64,000 nt of DNA from Nematopogon swammerdamellus. Taxonomy: Eukaryota > Arthropoda > Insecta > Lepidoptera > Adelidae. The stretch lies in NCBI GenBank assembly GCA_946902875.1, contig OX336336.1, positions 4,806,545 through 4,870,544 on the forward strand, read 5' to 3'. The notes under the pieces are model-generated. The model was not told the origin of the DNA. It did not search any database and worked only from the letters and a program-made list of their open reading frames with translations. How positions within the stretch are numbered: the stretch's first letter is position 1; each line of letters begins with the position of its first letter. This document shows, in pieces, positions 8,489-18,600 of this stretch. Made by a program: the position numbers and the translations under genes.

Positions 8489-10160
8489 AACACTGCAGAC
8501 TTGTGGTTTAGAAATGTTTTCAATTTTATTCACATGAACTTTCAGACATGAAAACAGTCCAGAGTGAGTGCAACCACTACACAAACACAACACAACCTAT
8601 TACTTTACTCTTTGCTCATGCGTGCGGCATGCATGCCTAATTTTGACATTCAATTGACATTTGTTGTTGTTGTTGTTGTTGTTTTGTTTTGACATTTGTT
8701 TGTTTGACGTATGATTTTTTTTTTATATATTTTTTTTTTAATATTCATTCGTCTCCCCCGATCTCATTACATTAGAGTATACAGCCACTTCCGCCGTCCG
8801 CCATCTTTTTCCACTTTACTTTTACACTTTAATTAGCCAAATTTGTTTTTTTTTATCCTTACGAAAATATCCCCAATACAGAGTCCTTTGACCGTACAGC
8901 CCCAGTCTTTTGTTTATCGTTTTGTTCATTTTCATTTGTTGTTTCACCTTTTCTTTTATCCATTGAAATTAAAGCATCATTAATAATTGGAAAACTGTAC
9001 TCTGGCTACTCGAATCTTTAGCGGACGCGGAGCTTTATATTGAGCCCGTCACTGGCGTAATCGCTAGCTGCTAGCGCTGGCGTGGTGGTGTTCCAGTGTA
9101 AACTATTTTTTGTGCTAGTCCAACGTTGGATCGAATAGGGCGCCCGTCTATTTTTCCTGCCAGTGACCCAAATCGGGAACCAGCGTCGCGGACACGTGTA
9201 CATAAACAAACTCATCAGATCAGTCACTGGCGCATCGCCGTAGGATGTAAGTATTTCAGGTTTTAGATATTTTCCAGTAAAATAATAGGAAACCTTAGCT
9301 AAGAATAAAGAGCACTTATGGGACCAGTAATGTTTGTTGGACATCAATCAAACAAGCAAATGTTAAGTCTGAGTCGTTTCATGCATACATAGGCTAAGCC
9401 GAGCCACTTGTAGTTCGATCCATTTTCACATCCAAACTAGTTTCTTCTTTATTATTTCTTCTTCCGCTCCGACATATTCATCTGCTCCTCTAGTAATAAC
9501 GTAGATATGAATTTTTTTATTTTCATAAATTGCACCCGGTTTCGCCCAGAATAATAATTCATACGAATTCACATCGCAAGAACAAACTAGAGACTGATTG
9601 ACGCCAGTAGCTGGCGACAGTCAGTACTGTCGCCACTCGCCATAATTCCATATACTGCCAATACTGGCTCAAAGTAATCCTGCCAATAAATAGGACTAGC
9701 ACGAACCGCATACAATATCGATGCGTTTTTTTTAGCACTTAATAAAATCCGCACGGCATCGTAGTATTCTTAGTACCTTCAAACCGCGCCGCGCGGCGCG
9801 CCCCGCAGAAATTAAACCGCAGTTCGTGTATGTTCTTATAATTTCCATGAGCTACACAATTTGCGGAAAAAAAACGCACGTTTTTTGCTACCCAAATGAG
9901 GATAAAAACGTGTGATTTTTACGAAAATTAAATATATTACAGTAATTATATGAACGACACACAACTGCTCATACTGAGATGCTGTTCGAATTTTTGTCCG
10001 CGTGGTTTTTTTGTGCGTTTATTCGTAGTGCGTTTAGGAATGGTTTCAAGCGCGGATGTTCGCTGTGTGTGCTAGCCCTTTGCATCTAAAACGAGTAGAG
10101 AAAAAATTGTGCATACATAATTTAAAAAAAAACCACAGTTTCACTCCGGGAGTGCCGGCA
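8489..10160. other. ATF6 upstream region, no gene recognised
   Basis: Contains the likely ATF6 5' UTR and promoter (not delimited), a TTG/T-rich microsatellite at 8657-8760, and an unrecognised 109-codon minus-strand frame at 9018-9347 (GDAPVTDLMSLFMYTCPRRW) that looks like a decayed mobile-element reading frame. Past 9380 there is AT-rich sequence with GC islands near 9780 and nothing I can name. Confidence 0.4.
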
Positions 10161-10580
10161 GAAGTGAAAACTTTTTGTATTTCCGAAAATAATTGTTAGG
10201 TGGTTATAAAAAAAACTAAACACCCTAAAAAAAATGTAAACACCGTAACATTGCTTAAAAAAGAAAACAAAAGAAAAAAAAATTGAGGGATTCGAACCCA
10301 TGGTCAAAAAATACAAATCCTACATTCTTACCATTGAGCCACGAAATCACATAAACGACCAAATGAATATCGGATTCCCTTGATTCGCTTTCGGCGTTAC
10401 TGTCACTGAGAGACGAACAGAATTGATCCCGAGCCATCGTAACTTTACCCTTAATGCAATGACTTAAGGTTGCATTTTAAATAATAAAAATAAATCTGTC
10501 GCTTTTCGAGATCTGTCGCGAGTCTAACATTTTTTACCCACCTAAAAAGTGCCAAGCGCCGCTAAAGAAGTTTTCACTTC
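10161..10580 (-). mobile_element. TIR element type 1 carrying a tRNA-like module
   Basis: The ends are GAAGTGAAAACTT and its inverse AAGTTTTCACTTC. The right side has CCCACCTAAAAAGTGCCAAG and CGCCGCTAAAG. On the minus strand, 10282-10345 reads as a tRNA-like core: box A-like TGGCTCAATGGTAAGAATG and box B-like GGGTTCGAATCCC. The same core lies in elements with different ends (11301, 13583, 17786, 20629, 63599). Confidence 0.75.
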
Positions 10581-10639
10581 AAAAATCGCTGTGTAGATTC
10601 AGAATACACAGACAGTAATTGTCAGTAATCTGTGGTCCA

Positions 10640-11290
10640 CAGATCACTAACATATTGTTTATCATTTTACTGTGTGTGATGGATGAATGATACAATGAGA
10701 ATATAACCACTGGAATGATATTCAAGCAGTATTATATTCTTTGATTCAAGCATTCAATCAAGCAACTTTGTCAAGCAATATGGATCGCTGGTTGAAGAAG
10801 GCACAGAATTTGGCACTGAAGAAGGGTCCTTCAAAAAAAACGGTAATGATTGCTATGTTGTTTTGCATACCTACAATATTGTTATGCAATATGCAGTTTT
10901 GATTTAACTAATATTAATTTAAACTGAAGACGCCGCCGACAATGGGGCGAAATATCTGTGTGTCACAGAACTGGACAAATCAAAGTCTTTCAGATTCGAA
11001 TAATACTATTGAAACGACCGATACTATAGAATAGAGCACTGGAAAAAAATATTCGAAAAAAATTATATTGACGGTGGGCCCAATACACACAACTCCCAAA
11101 AATTATCAATTGGACTTCATATCCCTGCCTTTTTTCAATGCGACAGTAAAACGGTTATTTAGTTCTGTTAAAAATATTAAAACCAAAACATATAAGCGAA
11201 ACAGACTGATCCCTTTGCGCATATTATGGATTAAAAACATTGACATAATAAAACTAATAAACGCATAATCAGGCCAAAACTACTAAGGAA
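10640..11290 (+). pseudogene. hAT transposase remnant
   Basis: An ATG at 10780 opens MDRWLKKAQNLALKKGPSKK. Farther right, 11115-11235 reads ISLPFFNATVKRLFSSVKNI and KTKTYKRNRL, the pattern of the hAT C-terminal dimerisation region (S-P-x-SNA-xVER-xFS). The middle is missing or rearranged and no intact frame exists. Clear ends were not found. Confidence 0.6.
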
Positions 11291-11300
11291 TGTACGGGCC

Positions 11301-11818
11301 GCATATTTCCAAAGTCTAGTAGGCGAGTTGCTCTGATTGGTCGATGCCAGTTTGGCGGGAAATTAAAATTTCGGAAGTATTTTCGAAAATAAAGTTTTTT
11401 TTGGTGGTTATAAAAAATAACCTTAACCTAATTTTAACACCCTAACATTGCTAACAAAAAAAAGTAAGAAATAAAAATTTCGGAAGTATTTTCGAAAATA
11501 AAGTTTTTTTAGGTGGTTATAAAAAAATAACCATAACCTAATTTAAAAACCCTAACATTGCTTAACAAAAAAAAAAGTAAAACAAAACAAATTTTGGAAA
11601 AAGGAACACGGACCCATGGTCGAGATCGAAAAAATAAAAACCCTACACCGTACCACTGAGCCACCAAATCACATAAACGACCAAACGAATATCAGATTCA
11701 GTAGGTCCACTGGGAGTGCCGGAGGCGGAGCCAGACAAAATTTAAATTTCCCGCCAAACTGGCATCGACCAATCAGAGCAACTCGCCTACTAGACTATGG
11801 ATATATGCGTGCGGGCCT
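11301..11818 (-). mobile_element. TIR element type 2 carrying the tRNA-like module
   Basis: Imperfect TIRs of about 65 bp: GCATATTTCCAAAGTCTAGT then AGGCGAGTTGCTCTGATTGG, and the inverse at 11755-11818. The interior holds two copies of a block with TTCGGAAGTATTTTCGAAAA and GGTGGTTATAAAAAA, then the tRNA-like core in minus orientation (GGTGGCTCAGTGGTAC, CCATGGGTCCG). Confidence 0.78.
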
Positions 11819-12047
11819 CCTGCTGCTAGGGTTGCTACCACGCGATTTGAATTTTCCATCATTCGAGTATTTGTTTAGTATTTTATCACCGTACCAATTA
11901 TCTTTTAGGTATAACTATAATAAACAAATCACTTAACAAATGCATGACTGACAGAGACCGATAGTGAGGTACTTCAATAGGATATGCGTATGTTATAAAG
12001 ATTTACCGTCTTTTCCGTTAGATGTGTCGTTCAATGTCGGATATCAT

Positions 12048-12992
12048 GACGCCACACGAGTACTTTGAGTACCAACACGATGGGTCTAGCACCAGTGGTT
12101 CTCGAGTTATGACCCGGTTCTTAAACGAGTCCGGTTATGCAGCTCGGTTCGAGAACCGGTTCTCAAAACCATCATGCAAACTGGTTCTTAAAAGGGTTCT
12201 TTCGAACCGTTTCTAAGAACCATTCTGCAAACTGGTTCTTAAAGGGTTCTTACGAACCGGTTCTTGAACCCACCTGCGGTACCGGTTCGTTTGAAGAACC
12301 GGTTCATCGGGTTTCGAGCCGGTTCAGAAAACCGGTTCCTAAACCATTTATTTTATGAACCGGTTCTTTAATAACCGTAACCTCTTTAGAACCCTTTTCG
12401 AACCGGTTACGAACCGGTTCTTTTGAACCTTTTTCGGTCCTTGATTCAGAGCACACACGGACACACATATATCGATTTTAAAAGCAATCGGTACAGTAAC
12501 TAAAAAGTTCAAAATGGCGGCCACTTTTTTAAATTTTGACTACGGATTCGTATTCAGAGCCCACACAGACACCGAGATATCGATTTTGAAAGCAATCGAT
12601 TCAGTAACAAAAAATTCCAAAGTCCAAGTCCTCGAGTTATGACCAAAACAAAAGTTCATGTGACAGATGGATAGATCTCACCGAGACCTGAAGTTTGAGT
12701 ACCAACACGATGGATCTAGAACCAGTTGTTCTCGAGTTATGACCAAAACAAAAGTTCACGTGACAGATGGATAGATCTCACCGAGACCTGAAGTTTGAGT
12801 ACGAACACGATGGGTCAGTCTAGCACCAGTGGTTCTCGAGTTAAGACCAAAACAAAAGTTCATGTGACAGATAGATAGATCTCACCGAGACCTGAAGTTT
12901 GAGTACCAACACGATGGGTCTAGCACCAGTGGTGCTCGAGTTATGACCAAAACAAAAGTTCACGTGACAGATGGATAGATCTCACCGAGACC
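12048..12992. repeat. ~100-bp tandem repeat interrupted by an AACCGGTT-rich block
   Basis: About four units (TAGATCTCACCGAGACCTGA starts at 12672, 12772, 12876 and 12976; then GAGTACCAACACGATGG, GTTCTCGAGTTATGACC) plus one separate unit at 12056-12118. The lone unit runs directly into the GAACCGGTTC block at 12115-12435. Confidence 0.85.
12115..12435. repeat. Cluster of palindromic AACCGGTT motifs
   Basis: Seven exact AACCGGTT 8-mers and several one-mismatch versions lie within 320 bp, mostly as GAACCGGTTC and spaced 15-60 bp. AACCGGTT is the known Grainyhead/CP2-type binding motif. The block may equally be a decayed tandem repeat (GGTTCTTAAARGGTTCTT). It lies about 3.2 kb upstream of the left DAPIT copy and 3.6 kb upstream of ATF6. 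Confidence 0.7.
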
Positions 12993-13507
12993 AAAACGAT
13001 GGGTATCGATCGACTACATTGGTGCGTCGGCGGATATATTAATTAATTAATTTATTTATTTTATTTTTATATTTTATATTCAGGGATAAAATAACTACGT
13101 ACATCAATTATGTAAATAATAGAAAATTAAACTAAAAAATTTCATATATATTTCATAGACATAAGTCCCGAATACTGTACAATACTGTATCGATAAATTT
13201 AATGCACGGTTACAGCACTATGCATTGAACGAGGGAGCACGGAGACAGAATTAAAAAAAAATCTTTAAAATATAATTAAGACATTTACAGTATACTTACC
13301 GATGATATTTTACTCCATTGTTCTTCTAGTTTACTTTCACAGTTCGGTTTTTACATGTTTTGACGCAACAGACCGTCCTTTTGGGAAAAACATTCCATAT
13401 GTCGCGCGTGCCTCGGTCGACGATGCACTGTCGGTCGGATCGCGAGCGCACGACGAGTAAGGTCACAAACTGACCTTACTGCAGCCACGCTCGCCCGCCT
13501 CCTGAAG

Positions 13508-13582
13508 AAACCTAACCTAACTTAACCTAACCTAACGTAACCTAACCTAACCTAACGTAACCTAACCTAACCTAACCTAATG
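13508..13582. repeat. Interstitial insect telomere-type repeat
   Basis: About 14 near-perfect CCTAA units (some CGTAA/CTTAA). The pentamer TTAGG/CCTAA is the canonical insect telomere repeat. The array is short and lies inside ordinary sequence, so it is interstitial. Confidence 0.85.
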
Positions 13583-14112
13583 TTGAGGCGGTGCATGTCG
13601 TTTTTGTTACGTTTGTATTTCCGAAAATAACGCTTATAGGTGGTTAGAAAAAAAACCAAACACCCTAAAAAAATTTAAACACCCTAACATTGCTTAAAAA
13701 AATAAAGTCGGTTTACGGTCGATAGTTTTACGTGATGACGTCATAAAGTGGTAAGACTACTGGGAACGGTTCTAAAGTACCAGGGCAGAAGAAATTTAAA
13801 GAATGAGTGTCTCGGGGCCAATTCTCTGTCTCTCAGTGACAGTGTAGTGTCCTCCTAAGAAAGCCGAAAGCCATCCAAGGGAATCCGATATTCGTTTGGT
13901 CGTTTATGTGATTTCGTGGCTCAGTGGTAAGAGTGTAGGATTTGTATTTTTTTACCATGGGTTCGAATCACTCAAAAAAAAATTTGTTTTTTTTTATGCA
14001 ATGTTATGGTGTTTAAAATTTTTTAGGGTCTTTAGTTTTTTTTATAACCACCTAAGAATTATTTTCGGAAATACAAACGTAACAAAAACGACATGCGCCG
14101 CCTCAACATTAG
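13583..14112 (+). mobile_element. TIR element type 3 carrying the tRNA-like module
   Basis: The ends TGTTGAGGCGGTGCATGTCG and, inverted, TGTTGAGGCGGCGCATGTCG continue as ~50-bp arms through GTTTGTATTTCCGAAAATAA. The tRNA-like core on the plus strand at 13915-13975 reads TGGCTCAGTGGTAAGAG and GGGTTCGAATC. The outer flanks are CCTAA repeats on the left and TTAGGTTAGGG on the right, i.e. inverted. Confidence 0.8.
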
Positions 14113-14838
14113 GTTAGGGTTAAATAAAGAAGATGCGTTGCGTAAAATATAAAAACTCAGAGCAGCGCGGGAATTTACTTAGCGGCCCCCGACCCTTTTA
14201 AGTAAGTAAACGGAAATTATATTTGACTTTTTAAGGGTCGGGATTTTTTAAATTTGTAATCTAACTATACAATAATCAAATACACAAAACAGAAATTACC
14301 CGCACTACCCATCTACCATACTCACAATCCCAGGCATGACTGGCAGATAATGCCTTTAGGCTTATGTTTGAATCACTATAATATAGATGAATGAATTTGT
14401 GTGATTTTACATATGTAAAATTTTACGACTATTAATTTTTGTTTATTTTATATTTAAAAAACCTAAAAAGCCAAAAAAATCCACAACATATCAAATATTG
14501 CAGTGCAAGTTTAGTTTACCCGAGCGAAGCCGGGTTCGCAGCTATCGTGCTTAGAAGTTTAATTTTTAAATCGCAAATGTGAGTACTAACAATATTTATT
14601 ATCAATATAAACTTTAAATTTGTAAATTTCTACTTAACACATAATTAAATCTACCCAATCCTACATAACGCCATCTACATATTATCAAATCACATAACTA
14701 CTACAACGTTGCAATACTTACCTAACTGCGAAGCTGAAGTATTTCATTTACTATTGACGCTAGATGTTGACGCTAGATGTCGCTCCATGAAATCTTCACC
14801 TACTGTCGAGCAAATTCGCTTCGATAGGTACGTGATCG

Positions 14839-15298
14839 ATTAGCCCGGGTGGTTAAGACGTCTGGTCGGTGATGGTGGCAGGGACCGGGGGTTCGAGGCT
14901 CGCAAAAGACGGACAAATATATTTTGTATTTCCTACTATTTGTATGCCTCTCTATCGCTTGTTACGCGCTCTCGCTTGCACACATAGGTTCAGATGGAAC
15001 GTGACACTTTTTCGTTTGTGCAGCCGGTGTTCATCAATTTATAAGACGTGACGTCATCACGTCAAAAATTTTTGTGGGACTCGAACCCATGGTCAAAAAA
15101 TTGGTTGTCTGTAAAGTCGGTTTACGGACGATAGTTTTACGTGATAACGTCATAAAGTGGTAAGACTGCTTGGGCCGATTGTGCCTCTCTATCGCTTGTT
15201 ACGCGCTCTCGCTTGCACACACAGGCTCAGATGGAACGTCAAAATACAAACCCTACACGCTTACCACTGAGCTAACAAATTACATAAACGACCAAACG
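14839..15298. mobile_element. tRNA-derived SINE heads and rearranged SINE pieces
   Basis: 14839-14905 has tRNA-like boxes (GGTGGTTAAGACGTC and GGGGTTCGAGGCTC). At 15069-15098 and 15240-15295 the tRNA-like module of the TIR elements lies in minus orientation, split by an insert. That insert (TATCGCTTGTTACGCGCTCT, CGCTTGCACACA) also occurs directly at 14948-15000. No true tRNA gene is claimed. Confidence 0.55.
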
Positions 15299-15572
15299 AT
15301 TATAGGCTTCTGTTGGTTCCCGGAGTAGGATTTGCTGCAATCCTGCAGGATTGAAGGTATAGCAGGATTAATAAAGGCTTTCAGGTGTCGTATCGGTAGA
15401 TTTCTCAGTCCGTCCCAAAGAGAATGTCCGTCCGGTGGAATCATAGACAATTTGTCTCCTTGTTTAAAAAGAAGATAATTTCCGTTATATTTTCGAAAAA
15501 AACTATCTAATCTGGCCAAACTGTCATAATTTTCAAAAATATGTGATTCGGTGACCGCAAAATAACCTTGCT

Positions 15573-15659
15573 ATGGCTGGACATGAGCTTCATGACGATC
15601 CTAATCTGAAGGGCTTGAGCAGGTATTTCAACGGCACTACCATCCGAGGGAGGGCCAAC
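15573..15659 (+). CDS. DAPIT-A exon 1
   Basis: 29 codons from ATG to Asn before donor gtaaga. The upstream in-frame context gives no better start. Confidence 0.85.
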
Positions 15660-18600
15660 GTAAGATCAGCTACTTAGTAATTCATTACATTTAATAATAT
15701 TTTACCTTCTCTATCATTTTACCTGTGATCAAAATGTAAATCGTTTGTGTTAGAACGAGACAATACTAGACTGAACTTTTGTGATTGTTTAGTGACATTT
15801 CGTCCGTGGACACTCAGTCTCCAAACTTGGAGACAGGCGCCAGTGTAGAGTTGAGGTTTTATCAAAGAAATTTATTGGATTTATATTTGTATTGATGTGT
15901 AGGTATATATAGATTATATTTGAAACAATGAGTGGGTGCGCAGTACCTAACTATATGAAAGGAATGTAGAATATTATTATCCTTCCATCGGTAAGTGGTC
16001 CAAATAGCAGTTTCATTTTAATAGTGTGTACAAATACATACTTATGTATTATTATTTTTAAACTGAAAGATGTTATATTACCTATCTATAATTTTTGGGC
16101 ACAAAATTAAAAAAAGGCGAAGTAAGTTTACAAAATTGTTTTCTATCGGTCGAATTTTCAGGTAGGTAGGTATATTGGTTTCGCCAGTAATTAATCTAAC
16201 TAAAGCATATCTTCTGTAACTACGTATGTAACATATATATAACTTTTTTAATATTTTACAGGTTCAGTTGCCTTCCAGTCTATTGTATCTTTGGTGTTAG
16301 TTATTCTATGCTGCTATGCTAGAAATAAAAAAAAAATTTATACCTATTTGCTATTCGTTGAAATTTTAATGGGGTGATTCAGCCCACGATCAGGGCTCAC
16401 GCACTCTATGTACTTGCGCGCGATAACTACCTACCGCCGACCGGACCGCCGGCGATCCATAATTCATTGGGCTGCCGACAGCCGCGTGGAGCTAACCTAC
16501 GTGAGCGCGCGCTCACGCTACTGCTTCGTACGGTCGTACCTACCTATATCCAAAGAGTTTCTTTGCCTATGTCTTAATTTCAAGTTGACATGGCTTCTGT
16601 TAATAGTGGCAGTGGCAATTCAGGGGGTTCACTAAAATCGATTGCCTACGGCAATAAGTCCGCCTTCTGCCAAGCAGAAAGGTGTATGTAAAGGTCGACT
16701 GGAAGTAATTGCCGCCGGCAATAAGTCCGGCTTCGCTTGGCAGATGTATTTTTAATCTATACAGAATAAAATCGGTTAGATAAGCATGCGTACAGGTAAC
16801 AATAATAACATTACAGGGGTAGTAGGTAGGTAGGATTACCTGAAGTATTTTCGGGCTGAACTAATTTCTTCCTTTAATATATTTTAACGAGGGCGAAGCC
16901 GCGGGCTAAAACTAGTAGTAGCCTATATGTTAAAAAAAAAAATTGGTACCTATCTAACAGTAAAAAAACATTTTTAAATCTGTGCTGCAGCTCGCGAACA
17001 AACATTCACACATATTTCCTCTTTACAATATAATAATATTAAAGATTGTGTAATGCATTGATATTTTTATCGAAAGTAGCAGCCCTAACGTCACCGAATT
17101 TGCTTCAAGGCCCCGCGTCCGCGCGCAGCTGCAAAGCAATAATCACTTTACGCTCTTTCGTTTAGGTACATTTTCGCACGCAGCGACTGGCGTCGTAAAA
17201 GTTTAGGCTATTAAAGCCGAAGGTACGTAACTTTTTCTATGGAGAGATTCATCTGTTACGAAGTAACTATTTAGTAATCTGTGCCACGATTCAGAAATGA
17301 ATCAAAGTTAGGATTTAAAAAATGTTAACCCATTAGCCGCGTCTCCTGCGCATGTTTTTTCGAAACAATACACAAAAACCTTGAAACAAAAACATTATTT
17401 CTATATGGTTTTCATACAAATGTTATCCACATTTGTATGAAAACCCACGCCCAATGCCAACGCCAAGAAGCCACGCCCCAATGGTTCGATGTTTCTGTGT
17501 AATGTTTCGAAAAAAACATTCACAGGAGACTCGGCTTTAGACTCTTCTGCGACTCTTCATTTTATTACCGGTACATTTCAAGATTACGTAAACAGTGAAA
17601 TAATGTTTTTATATCTTGTTTACTTTCTAAGATACGCATTTTTTAATAAGGTAATAAAAAAAAATTTAATTTCAACACAAGGTCCCGAGTCCCGATGTCG
17701 GCGCGTACAGTAAATTCCAACATCGAATTTGTGACCCGCATACCAACATCATAATCTTGCTTGCTCTGTCGTACTCATTGGGACACCGGGACGCATATTT
17801 TCAAAGTTCACTAGGCGAGTTGCTCCGAATGGTCGTTCTCAGTTTTGCGGGAAAATTTAAATTTCGGAATTATTTTCGAAAATAAAGTTTTTTTAGGTGG
17901 TTATAAAAAAAAACTCCAACCTAATTATAATACCCTAACATAACTTAACAAAAAAAAAAAAAAGGAAGAAATATAAATTTCGGAAGTATTTTCGAAAATA
18001 TTTTCGAAAATAAAGTTTTTTTAGGTGGATATAAAAAATAACCTTAACCTAATTTTAACACCCTAACATTGGTTCACAAAAAAAAAAACAAAAAAAAATT
18101 TTGGCAACGGGACTCGAACCCATGGTCGAGATCGAAAAAATAAAGCCCTACACTAATACCACTGAGCCACCAAATCACATAAACGACCTAACGAATATGC
18201 CACCGGGACGCATATGGGTCGTTCCGCCATTTCGTAAGAGAGGCGTCTATGTACAACTTTTAGTTTTGGAGAAAATTGATGGAAGGTAATGAAGGTGTGG
18301 ATGGTAATGAAAAACACCTGGATGGTAATTTATGCGGTTGGATGGTAATGAAGCATGCTAGTATCTCTTAATGAAATTTGCTTTATTATATTATTATTAT
18401 TATGATAACGATAAAGATATAATTATTTAGCTGATGGTAGTAATAATGTTAACGATTATCAAAAGTTCGACACTATTAACATCAAAATTTTAGCAAAGTA
18501 ATTTATAATTCATGGTGTAAAAAGTTTTAACTGAAATAACAAATCCCCTTTCCACCTTCGCACCACGCGCACTGGGCAGGGATTGCATCCCTACACGCCG

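Noticed and set aside
8230..8523. 97-codon minus-strand ORF over the ATF6 start
   Set aside because: Out of frame with the METELGLDYDNYFY exon and reads through its donor; shadow of the real gene.
9018..9347. 109-codon minus-strand ORF
   Set aside because: No recognisable domain, no splice partners, and a mobile-element look; not called as a gene.
13508..13582. Chromosome end or telomere
   Set aside because: Only about 75 bp, with variant units, and flanked by ordinary sequence on both sides.
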